A DNA stretch of 64,000 nt from Ottelia alismoides. Its lineage: Eukaryota; Streptophyta; Magnoliopsida; Alismatales; Hydrocharitaceae. The notes under the pieces were generated by a model. The model saw only the letters and a program-made list of their open reading frames with translations, had not been told where the DNA came from and ran no database searches. How positions within the stretch are numbered: position 1 is the first letter of the stretch; each line of letters opens with the position of its first letter. The position numbers and the translations under genes are program-made. This document shows, in pieces, positions 24,458 through 35,249 of this stretch. Location of the stretch: positions 434,001 through 498,000 of the forward strand of contig JAZKJV010000089.1 of NCBI GenBank assembly GCA_037367405.1. Direction: 5' to 3'.

Positions 24458-26381
24458 TGTTGAACAAGAATTTTCGCGGGTCTAAAATACGTCTCACACA
24501 AGGCGGAGATGCAGTCGCTGTGGCGACCTGCAAGAAACCCCAATTCAAACAACAATTAACCCACAATAAGTAAATCAAACAATGAAAAGCGGTGCGAAGT
24601 TAAAAATATTATTACTCTATAAAAGATGTGTACAATGCAAGTAGTGTAGAGTGTCGAATACATGAAGCAAACATGTAGATCGACGCAAATCAATGCACAA
24701 AAGTGAATGTGATAATTTGTCTATATATGCTATTTTTGTGGGAATTTAATTTTATATATTTTCTAATTTAAATTTTTATATTTTGGTTTTTAATTTTCTA
24801 ATTTTGTATTTTTCTTTTTATGTTTTATATTTTTATATTTTCTCTTTCTTTTAATTTATATATAAAGTAATATAAAGGATATATATGTACAAGAGAGGTA
24901 AGAGAGATAAAATTAGGTAAAAATATCTAAAATTCCGAAAGTAAAATAATTGTGTGCTTTTTATAATTTTCTAATGTTTTTGTGATTTTTCTATATTTTT
25001 GCTTTTTTTTTGGTATTTTTAAAGTCCAAAATACTAAAAATAGGGAATAAAATATAAAATTGAAATTAAATTGGAGATAAAAACATCAAATAGTAACCAA
25101 AATTCTCCAAATTAATTTCAAAATAAAGATATTTAAATAGATAAAATTCAGAAATAGAGATTATATTTTTGTGATTTTTTATGAATTTTTTATATTTTTA
25201 TAAAGGTTTTTAGAGTTTTCTATTTTTAGGAGTTTTCTTTTATATTTTTAGTGGTTTTTGGTCTGGAAGTTAAACATGCATAAATAAACAAAATGTATTT
25301 TTTTGGGAATTTTTAGGATTTTATAGATGCATGAAATAATTACTAGAAACAAAAAGAAAATACACACTAGCAGGGGTATTTCTGTAAATATGCAAAAGTC
25401 TAAGGGAATGCGTGCAAATATCCCAGAAAATTATAACACACTAAAAATATTTCTGGACCAATTACCAATCACCTAAAATGCAGGGTTATCACTGCAAAAA
25501 GACCAAACCTGCACGTGACTGACACATGCCTAGCAAGGATCTATACATAATTTTCCAAAACTTGGGGGCTGCTTTGCAAATTATCCAAAAATATAATAAC
25601 TTAATTAAAAAGTTTCAGGGGCAAATGTTAATAACCAAAACAACCAGGGGTCCCCGCGCAAAATATCCACACCTCACGTGCGCAAGTCACGTGAGGTGAC
25701 GTGGTCGGGGACCCATTTGCAAATAATTGAACTACAGGGATGTTTTTTGCAAAATTACAAACTAAAAAATAACAACAGATGAAAGATGAGGTCTTTATTT
25801 TTAAATACAAAACTGGTCAGGGTAAGAAGTGCAAAATACCCACCCACCTGGACGATCGAACGACTGCAGAAGTGTCTAGGACTCGGCCTAGATCCGACGA
25901 CGGAGAGCGGCGATGGATGAACAGGGAAGAACCGCCGGTGAGGCGACCTTCCCCATGCCCGATTAGCCTCTTTCGACACTGCTTTGTGCTCCAAAATGGC
26001 CGAGACTGATTCAGACGCGGTCCCCTTCATGCTGGTTGCTCCAAAAAGCTCCGGCATCGACCAAAGGACGCGCGTGAGGGCGGCAGAGCTGACGAGCTCC
26101 AGGAGCCTCGACCCGCACCAAAATGAGCTCTAGGTGTGATTAATGGCGTCAGACCTGCAAAAAAGAGTGAAGGGAGTCGTGGGCAAATTGCCGCGACCCC
26201 GCTGTGGGGTGGAATAGGTTGGGAACGGTGAAAAAGGAGCTCGTCGGAGCAAGCTCCGGCGAGGTAGTGGCGGAGATGAACGAATGGCTAAAAAGCGAAA
26301 TGAAGGATGGGGATTGAGTCCTAAGGGTACAACAAATCCAAAAATGCAAGAAAAACAAAGAAAATGTACCTCGAAGGCAGG
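24458..26381 (-). repeat. 3' LTR of element C, U5-side part
   Basis: The plus strand begins TGTTGAACA at 24458, and the same start is found at 62573 beside the C primer site. The match to 62573-64000 continues to the window end, where the phrase CGATCGAACGACTGCAGAA at 25853-25871 is repeated at 63982-64000. On the minus strand it contains the A-like end block (TGTGGGTTAATTGTTG), the A-tract-rich block, G-box motifs (near 25674 and 25689) and a GC-rich block. B interrupts it after 26381. Confidence 0.85.
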
Positions 26382-29300
26382 TGATGAATACCCATTCATC
26401 ACTCTTTATTCTTTTATTTTAGCTACAAAACCTATGCAAAACACATGTAGATAGGTGCAAATAGAATAAATTACCATTTAGCATGCATTGTGTAAATTAC
26501 AATAATTAGCATGTTTTGTGCATAAATAAAAGAATAAAGAAATAAAAGAAAAAGAGGGAGATATTTAGAATAAATATTGAGCGACCTAATGCCAAGGGAG
26601 GGCTCAACATGGGCCTGACCGCAAAAGAATCAAAGTAGAGAGAGATAGGGAAGCTCAATTATGTGTAGATATACCTATGTATATAAATAAAAATTATTTT
26701 CCTCTTAATAAAAATGCATGTTTATTAATTTGTACATATTTGTAAATATAAAACTAAAATAAAAATGGGAAAAATAAAATAAAAACAAAAATAAAATAAA
26801 AAGAAAAAGAAATAAAATCAATTTCTACCTTGTATATATACCATGTAAATATATGTATATACCTATTTATTTACTCCATGTAAATAATAAAAATAAAAAA
26901 TACCTTTTATTCCAAATTTTATTCTATAAATAAATAAAATATAAAATTGGAATAGTTGTATAAAAATAAATAATTAAAAATCATAAAAAAATTATATTGT
27001 ATATACCTATATATAATAATAATATTTTGTAAATACATAATTTTTATTTCAAAAAAATAAAAATCACTAAAAAATTATTTGAAAATAAACAAACATTCTT
27101 CATGTTTTAAGTTTTTCAAAAATAAGTCATTTATTATTTTTAAATGAATTTCCAAATATATATTGAATGTCAGCCTGTGATTGGTCCACGGGGGATTGTT
27201 GACCCCCGGTCAACTCTTCCCCATGGACCAGTCAACTCGGATCTGTGCACGCAACCCGACTTCACTTAATTTTCTAAACCAGATCCGAGCTCCAGTTACC
27301 CAAACCCTAGGTACTAATTGATCCCCACTGATCCGAGATCCACGCCAGAGCATCCGCCTAGGGATCCGTGCTTCACAGAACCCTGCCCGACCTCTTCTTC
27401 TCGGACCTGAGCTGCTATATAGCTGAACCTCCACCGCACATTACCCGCCATCTTTGGCGCTGCTCCTTCGTCCCAGGACCTCCACCTTCTTCCTGAGAAA
27501 GGCAGCTTTGTGAGGGAGGTGTCGAAGAGAGGAGAGGACGCCGTTCGCCACTGATCCGGCGACTCCTGCCGCCGTGCGCCGCCGCGACGTGCACCCGAGC
27601 CTCGGGCCCCGACGACCCTTCGAGGCTATGACCCATAGCTTCCTGAGCTTGTCCCCAGTCGACTCCATCCATCAGGTAGACCCGAATCCCTTTAGTTTCG
27701 CCTAATTTCATCTTTCGCCCAAATCGACCCATCATCATCGCCGATCGATTCCCGCCGCTACATCCACCCATTTGACCATTGGAATCGACCATCATCTCCG
27801 TGAGACCTCTCTCCACCTTCTGCACCCACGCATCCACCTTGGTTTGCCCAGGAACCAAGGCTTGACCTCCACCGCCGTCGCCTCGCCGGAGGTCGCTCAC
27901 CCGATGCGCCCGACCACCCATTTCACCTCTAACTGGGTCGAGGCAATTCGCCCTCGATCCAGGAAGCTTCTGGTGCTCTTTTGCAGGTTTATGCGACCCA
28001 TCTAGGGGTCCTTTCATTCGAGCCCAGGTGCTTTCCTCCTCCGACGTCGCCGGACCGCTCCAGTGGTCCTCGGCCTCATCGGAGGCATCTAGCAGCTGCA
28101 GACCATCGAGGCGGAGCTATTCCATATTCCAGCAACCGGAGAGGAGGCCTCCACCACGCGCATGGAGCTGGCGAGCAGTTCTTGGAGGACCTTCCTCCGT
28201 CGTCCGATCAGTCCCGAGTTCCCAGATTCGATCACAGCGATCCATTTGAGGGGACCCATCCACCGTCAGATTTTTCTTGGACTCGATCGTGACCGTCGAT
28301 CCAGCGAGGGTTCAACCAAAGCCAATCATCGTCCGATCTTCCACGTGGCACACCCTCGCCCCTCCGATAATAAGGGGTAAATTATACTTTGGCCCCTGCT
28401 CTTTTATTTTTGCAATGTAGTCCTGTAAATATTTTAGTTAGTTGTTTTTATTTTGTAAATATTACACATAGGACCTGGATGTTTCTTGTATTTGCATTAT
28501 AGTCCCTGTGAGTGTGGATCACGTGCTTCGACACGTGAGGACCTGGAACTTTTGCATTATTTATCCTACAGTTCTTGCGTGTTATGGTTTGATCTGTTAG
28601 AAATAAGAATTACATTTAGGTCCCTCCGTGCTTGATTCACGTGCGTAGCGCGTGATTACTTGGACATTTTTCACGAGGGCCCTTATATTATCTTGCCTTG
28701 TTACTATTTGGTCCTTGGAACATGTTTTTATTACATTTAGGTCCCTGTACACTTGAGCCTCTATTTTAATTAAATAAAATAGCAAATCAAGGCCAAATTG
28801 CGTGAAATTTGGAAAATTGGCTCCTGCCACTGTGTAAAAATTTTACCAAATATTTGGTACATTTTTGAGGTGTTTTGATATTTTTAAAAATTCAAAAACA
28901 GTAGTTTTTGCTTCTGTCCAGTTTGAAAAATCATAAAAAATATAAAACTATTTTAAAAATTCTAAAAAAATTAAGTTTTGTTAATTTTGGTGTGTTTGAT
29001 TTTCTTTGCATTTTTGGCTAATTTTGGATATATAAAAATCTTAAAAAGTAAAAAACCATTAAGAACTTATAAAAAATCTAAAAAATTGTAGAAAACTCAA
29101 AAATTTATAAACTCTTTTTTGAATTTTCTTTATTGTTTCTATTTTTCATAAAAATTACCTCCAGGATGTGAAAGACCCATTTGATATTTTTCATGGGACT
29201 TTGAAGTCTGGCTGGACAGATTGCTTCTGTTTTTTCCTTCTTTGATTTTTAGAAAATTGTATAAAAATTAGAAAAATCTGAAAAATCCACCAAAAACACT

Positions 29301-29722
29301 AAAAAAATATAAAAAACATAAAAACATTTTTGTTTGAATTTTTGTAGCATTTTTGAGTGTTTTGATAATTTGTTGACTTGTGCTTGTTTAACCTTTTTCT
29401 TATTTTCCTTTATTATTAAAAATCCAAAAATAATATAAAAATAATTAAAAATCCACCAAAAATACTTGTTTATATTTCCTTTTATTTTAGACTACTTCGT
29501 AGGCTGCAAGGCCAACTCGTGCTCCCTGAGTCCGACCCTGGGTGCTACACCAGGATAATCTCATAGCCAGGACCACTATCTTGTTTTTGATTGATTTTCT
29601 ATCTTTATTTGGTGGTATGATCCTTATTTTTCTTGATTGACCGATCCATCTGCGAGCGACTGAGGTCGCAACGACCTTAGTTATCTATCTACCTTAGTCG
29701 TTCGTCGATTTTTCGATCATCA
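26382..29722 (+). repeat. 5' LTR of element B (3.34 kb)
   Basis: It starts with a perfect 8-bp palindrome around four bases (TGATGAATACCCATTCATCA) and ends GATCATCA. Blocks in order are AT-rich (26400-27170), GC-rich (27180-28370), G-box modules (28380-28760) and A-tract-rich (28860-29470). The ORFs at 27415-28017 (minus) and 27772-28380 (plus) lie in the GC-rich block and have no recognisable domains. Confidence 0.92.
27416..27422 (+). promoter_or_regulatory. Candidate TATA box in the B 5' LTR
   Basis: TATATAG inside GAGCTGCTATATAGCTGAAC is kept unchanged in the 3' LTR (52456-52462). It sits at the change from AT-rich to GC-rich sequence, where a transcription start followed by a C/T-rich leader would be expected. 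No start site can be proved from sequence. Confidence 0.45.
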
Positions 29723-29725
29723 GAA

Positions 29726-29743
29726 TGGCACCGTTGCCGGGGA
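29726..29743 (+). other. Primer binding site of element B (tRNA-Asp-like)
   Basis: TGGCACCGTTGCCGGGGA matches the complement of the tRNA-Asp 3' end at 17 of 18 positions and lies three bases after the LTR. Confidence 0.9.
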
Positions 29744-31460
29744 GCACGGCTTAGTAGTCGCTTTTATTTTCATTTTATTTTCTTTTCTTTTTCGCGGCTT
29801 TCCGCGGATTTTTGTTTTTCTTTTATTTCATTTTCTTTTATTTCTTTTATTTTGTTTTTTGTTTGTTTTGAGTGTTTATTTTTATTCTCATTTTTGTGCA
29901 TATACCCTTTTCTTATTTATTTGTTTTTTTTATCTGGTCTGACACACCTGTTTGTTTACTTGCGAGGGCCCGAGGATCGAGGCAGCTCCTCTCAAGGAGC
30001 TGACGCAACCGCGGGAATTGGAGACGGCTCCCTTCTGCACGGAGCCATAGGAGAGTGCGAGGAGACGAGCAGGAGCGCGAGAGTAGTGTAGCATTAGCGT
30101 AGTTTTCCTTTTCGCACATTGAATTGTTGTAATAATACACGGACCATAGATAGAGACACTTAGACTCTCAGGATCTGTTTCGTCAAGCACCGGTGTGCTC
30201 GGGGGACCCCACCAGACTTTCGTGACTTTTTCGCGATTTTGTTTTTATCGTTTATTTACTGCCTATTCGGTTTTCGTGGATTTCAGCCCTAGCTTAGGAT
30301 TTTTGCTTGATTGCATCGTAATTAGTAGGGTCCACACACGTAATAATTTGCATGTACCTATAGACCATAATTGGACCAAAATAAAAATAAATAAAAAAGA
30401 CTATCTGGTCACTTGAGGGGTCCCGCGCCGCTAGAGGTCGTATACAGCGTTGGCAGGACCCGTTGTGGTGGGCACCGATCGGCATCCGAGATCGGACACC
30501 GACCCCTCCTGTTGACCATTTAGCCATTGTTCTTTCGAGTAGAACTGCTTCGTTTAGGGCCCGGTTTTCCGCTTGCATCATTTAGGTAGTTTACATTTCT
30601 GTCTTTCAATTATGCGCGGATCATATTGCATGTAGACTGCTGGAGTCAGGTATGCCTTCTATCTCGTGCATGCATCATTGATTTCCCGCGCATCGGCTTT
30701 TTCGACTTCTCCCCCTGTTTTGGACTTAAAATAATAAGGAGAACCGAAACATTCGTTAGGCGATTGTGTGTTATTGAAAAATACCTAAAAATCAAAACCA
30801 TAAAATTGGGATTGTTAAACCAACTTGACCCTAAAAGACACTCGCCATAAAAATCTGTCTTGCGGAGAGCAACCCCCTCATTGTCTAGTTTGCATGTGCG
30901 AGAGAGTGACGCGCACCCTAGGATAGAGTCATATCTGAACCTCCTTCAGACTACTGCTTCTGGGCTAGTCGTTCTCTAGTAAGGATCGCTCCAGTCTCCG
31001 GTAAAGCGGGCCGCGATATCCTTAACAGAGCGAGCCGATCGGGTAGCCGGTAAATGGTCTGCGGTTTATACTGGCTGGGAAAGATCTAGTTCAGGATCGG
31101 GAATCAGGACAGTCTCCTGGGGAATCGGATTCCCAACAGGTCACGTAACCGCTCTGCTATCTTGACTTGATCACCTAATAAAAGCTGACAAGATAATTGA
31201 CCGAACTCTTACGATCTTCAGCTCGCGTTGAGTAGGTGAATTCAGGGTATTGTTTGCTCATCATAGTTGTTTACAGATCCCATCCGCCCGACTCGCCATA
31301 TCAAGATGATGGGCAGGAGGTCTCTTAGGCAGCCTCTGGCTGCACCGCTTTTTAGCACTCCAGCCCATTCATCTAGGTTGGTTCGTGAGAGCTCAGACCC
31401 GCTCTCCGAACCGAGTTCGATTCTGCCCTGTTCCCCCTTGACCACCCTTCTTCTTCCGAG
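29744..31460 (+). other. Untranslated leader of element B
   Basis: No supported gene in 1.7 kb. Blocks shared with the A and C leaders include TTGCATGTAGACTGCTGGAG (near 30627), a phrase with AAATTGGGATT then TTGACCCTAAA (near 30804-30836), CCCCTCATTGTCT (near 30872) and GTTGAGTAGGTGAATT (31227-31242). The ORF at 31267-31623 lies in another frame than gag and has no domain. Confidence 0.65.
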
Positions 31461-32449
31461 ATGCCAGTGCCAGATGAGAGACCGCATACTGATTTATCGG
31501 CACCTGAGTTTGGGTCTTTTGCCTTTGCAGAGACCATGGCCGGCAGCAGCGACGACCGCACCAGAGGTCCCCGAGCAGAGCATACATTTATCATGGACCA
31601 CGGTGCGATCAACACCACCCTGATCGCCTCCCATGAGACAGTGCAGCAACAACTGAGGGATCAGGGTGCATTCATGATTGAGATGAGGAGAGAGATGGAG
31701 CAGATGAGAGCCGACCGCGATCATCGCAGGCCCGGAGACGGACCGAGGAGACCTGACGATGCAACAACAGCAACTGCAACAGCCGCAGCCGCAGCCGTCG
31801 CAGCAGCGGCAGCACCAGACCAGCCGAGACCGATGCGGGAGTTACACAACCCCGGGTCGACTTTGACGCACCGTTGGGTGGTACTACCAGCCATTGTGGG
31901 GGACTTCAAGTTCCCCCCGAACACCCTTCGGCTCCTCCCCCGGTTCCTTGGGCTCGCCACTGAGGAGCCCCATCTTCATCTTCAGGAGTTTCTGATGATC
32001 TGCAGCACCGTCCACGACTGTTAGGTGGACGAGGATACTATCAGGATGATTGCCTTCCCTTTTTCACTGGCAGATAGAGCTGCCACCTGGCTGAAGTACT
32101 TGGGGAAGTTCGTGTACACCTGGGAGCAGCTCCGTACCGAGTACTTAAACAAGTACTATCCACTCAGGCGGACGAATGCAGCGAGGGCCCTGATCAGCAA
32201 CTTCTCCATGCTCCCCAATGAGCAATTCCACGAGGCATGGGAGAGGTTTAGAGAGCTTACCGATAGATGCCCGCACCACGAGATCTCGAAGCCGAACTTA
32301 GTTCAGAGCTTCTTCTGTGGGTTGACACCAGAGCTGCAGGGCCTGGTGAATGCTTCATGTGGCGGGTCCTACTTTGCCAAAGACGAGGATCAGGTTGGGC
32401 CATCTACGAGGAGATGGTCGAGAACTATACAGTGATGTCCCAGACCTGA
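31461..32449 (+). pseudogene. gag: gag capsid region of element B
   Basis: ATG 31461 opens a frame with an Ala/Thr-rich stretch (about codons 100-120), then the Athila-type retrotransposon gag signature: HLHLQEF, then IRMIAFPFSLADRAATWL, WEQLRTEYLNKYYP, and FHEAWERFRELTDRCPHH. TAG at 32022-32024 interrupts it. Near 32385-32395 the frame shifts and the other frame continues to a TGA at 32447. The product would be the capsid that packages element RNA. The N-terminal limit is uncertain, since the frame is open back to about 31390 without a better ATG. Confidence 0.85.
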
Positions 32450-34096
32450 CTCTACACTCAGGGACGCCCCCAGCCACAGACCGTGCAGTACTAGAGGATA
32501 GAACGGGTCGACGCCGGTCCTTCCACCTCGTCAGCGGCAGCCGCACAGGCCGAGTCCACAGCTGCCAACATGGGCATTATCAGCGAGAAGCTGGACCGAA
32601 TGGAGATTATAGATAAGAAGCAGTGCCAGAGCATATCGCAGATGGATCAGATGGCACAGACACTGAGTGACTTGAAGACACAACTCATGTGTCTCCAGGA
32701 GGCACAGACGGCTTCTCAGCCCCGTCTTCAGTCACGAGGAGATCCGAGTGGCAGTGGCAGCTCGTCCCAGCTCTCCAGCTTCAGTCAGCCTAGACAGGTC
32801 CACCTTGTACAGGCGGAGCCGTACCGGCATCCATAGCCTTACTACCAGTCACCACAATCCCCAGACACTCAGATGGTGGTTTACCAACCAGATCAGCCTC
32901 TGGCAGTAATCCTGCCACCCCCTTACGAGCCAGAGCCGTTGATGGATGTCAACGGGATTTGGTACGACCGACCCCAGCCTAGTATCCGACGAGACCATCC
33001 CAGATTCCGTTGGTCGGCCGGAGGTGCCAGTTCCCAGCAGCAGCCTCCAGTTCAGGATGGCCAGTACGGTCATCAGCGAGATCACCAGCAGCAACAGCTC
33101 CCAGTATACCAGCAGCAGCAGTCATCCCAGTATGGTCCTTGTCCCTATCAGCAGGGACATTCTTGGAGGTGTGATCAGCCTCAATAGCAGCATCAGCAGT
33201 ACCCCTCTCACCTGCATCAGCCACAACAGCAGCCTCACTACCAGAGAGGCCACCCGTCAGGTTCTCATGGGCCGACCTATGAGAATCCCGCCTTAGACGA
33301 TCTAGCCCGCCTCTTGACTGACCAGTAGGCTACTTTCAGACAGGAGAAGGACGAGTTCCGCCAGGAGATGCGGGAGATCGTGAGAGGGAAGGCCGCCATA
33401 CCTGCCCAGAGTGAGCCCAACCCGAACAACCTCAAGAGGAAGTATGAGCAGGTAGATTTCACAGAGTATGCCACTCCGAGTGATTCTTTTGGTGATAAGT
33501 CTGCATATCTATTTGATACTGACTTTGTCACACTTAGGAGCGGTAGGATGCCAGCAGGCGGTGCCTCGTCTGAGCGACGACCCCAGGCCACTTCTAGAGC
33601 GCCAGGCGAGGAGGAGCGCGGTACTGATGCTGCGAGAGATGATGACGGTGGTGCTGATGCCACCATGGATGCTGATACCACAGATGGTACTGAGGCCGTC
33701 ACTTCACCAGATGGAGGAGGTGGTACTGATGCCACCATTGTTGCTGAGCCAGAGCACGGTGCTGATGCCGCGAGTCGACCTGCCGAGGGTGGTGCTGATG
33801 CCACCATTTCTACTTCTGTTAGTCCTGTAGTCTTTCCATCTGTTCATGTATCTCAGGACTTATCTGGCAATAAAGGAAAGGGTTTACTTTATTCTGATCC
33901 ACATGTGGTGCATGATGTATGTGTGGATTCTGCCGTGCTTGAGCAGCCTAGATCCTCTCCTAGTCCTTCATCTGAGAAGGACCTTGTGATCCCCTTTCCA
34001 CGAGCACTTCACATGGGAAAGGGGAAGAAAATAGAAAATCCCAAAAAGAAGCAGCAGGAAGAGTTCAGCCAGCAGATGATCGACAGATTCCACATT
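32450..34096 (+). pseudogene. gag C-terminal and gag-protease linker of element B
   Basis: One frame runs through this stretch with TAG stops at 32492, 32834, 33185 and 33326, and ends at TAG 34097. It contains a helical segment (IISEKLDRMEIIDKK), a proline/glutamine-rich part (32830-33270), a helix rich in charged residues (33330-33400) and a degenerate repeat of GGADAT or GTDAT units (about 33630-33810). It ends with a lysine-rich stretch (KGKKIENPKKK). No zinc knuckle is visible, as is common in Athila gag. Confidence 0.75.
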
Positions 34097-34099
34097 TAG

Positions 34100-34710
34100 C
34101 TGACTCTCCAGGAGGCCTTGGAGCATATCCCTCTACTCTTAAGATCACTCAGAGACAGGACCACAGTTAGGAGGAAGAGGAGGAACCATCAGCATGAGAT
34201 CCATGTGCTCACCTGGGCCACGTATTTTGCGATTCAGAACCGTCTGCCGGCCAAGAGGCCAGATTCCGGAGCCCCTTATGTCACATGCCATATCCGTGAG
34301 CAGAGGTTTGACCGCACTCTATTAGACAACGGTTCTTCGATCAACCTACTTCTGGCAGCCCTTCTCGACCGCTTCGAGTTGGGCACTCTACGACAGAGCA
34401 GTTCAGTCCTTCAGTTTGTTGATCGATCTGTCAAGAGGCCGAAGGGGTTGCTGAGGGACGTTGTCATCACGATTCAGGGCCTGCAATTCTCCGTGGACTT
34501 CGTTGTGTTGGACATGGAGATCCCTGAGTCTGTGACCGATATCCCCATCATTCTAGGTCGCCCGTTCTTGGCCACAGCCAAGGCAGTGACCGACCATGAT
34601 AGCGGGAAGGTATACTTTCGCGTCGAGGGCGAGAGTGTACAAATAAGACGGTCGAGGACATCAGAGTCAGAGATCCAGCCTGCTCAAAGCCGACTTCAAA
34701 TTCAGAGCAG
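34100..34710 (+). pseudogene. pro: Retropepsin (protease) region of element B
   Basis: The frame continues from the gag linker. The active site is LLDNGSSINLL (aspartate near 34325), where many families have D-S/T-G. The flap and second half are represented by VLQFVDRSVKRPKG and IILGRPFLATAKAVTD. This is the aspartic protease that matures the polyprotein. The frame shifts between about 34640 and 34711 and then runs in the next frame. The same domain, with the same ILGRPFLA signature, is the only enzyme in elements A and C. Confidence 0.88.
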
Positions 34711-35249
34711 ATGACAGATGCAGGGCGAGACATCCACCAGGACTGTGATTTTGTGATCACAGATGACGAGGTAGTTTGGGCAGATCTAGTCGCACAGGCC
34801 ATCCTCTCACCTTTAGAGTTTGCTGATGCAGAGACGCTAGCAGAGGAGAGCTTGGAGAGCGCATTCCTGGTCTAGGATATCTTTTAGGCAGTAGAGCTGG
34901 TTCTTGACCGTGAGACAGAGTTTTTCTGTGAGTCTGATATAGATCCATCGGAGTCAGATGTTGTTTGGGCAGAGTTCGATGATTTTCTACCATGTCTGAC
35001 TTCCACTGAGCCTGCAACTAGGGAGGAGGTAGATGCCATGCAGAGCAGAGACAGTCCATCCGAGCAGCCTTCTCCAGATACTGATTTTGAGTGAGAGTTT
35101 CCGTTCTCCCATGCAGATTTGGCAGCATTCACTCAGAGCTTTCAGAGGCCAGATCCACTAGCACCTACTTGTCCAGAGCTGAAGCCACTTACTGCGTCGC
35201 TGAAGTATAGGTTCCTTGCGGGTGAGAATGAGATGTACCCAGTCATTAC
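34711..35249 (+). pseudogene. Protease-RT linker of element B, cut by E
   Basis: An acidic linker is read in the frame of ATG 34711. TAG stops lie at 34873 and 34885 and TGA at 35092. Its end (35119-35249) resembles the conserved Athila segment before RT. It is interrupted after codons for YPVI by the target copy ATTAC (35245-35249) and the E LTR. The frame resumes at ATTAT (46536). Confidence 0.8.

Noticed and set aside
27415..28380. Overlapping ORFs (200, 103 and 77 codons) in the B 5' LTR
   Set aside because: The 3' LTR copy keeps them only in part and on both strands; no domain or codon signal supports a gene.
31267..31623. 118-codon ORF before B gag
   Set aside because: It is in a different frame from gag, overlaps its start and has no gag motif; probably leader sequence.
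33277..33807. 176-codon minus-strand ORF in B
   Set aside because: It is the shadow of the repetitive GGADAT linker in the gag-pro frame on the plus strand.
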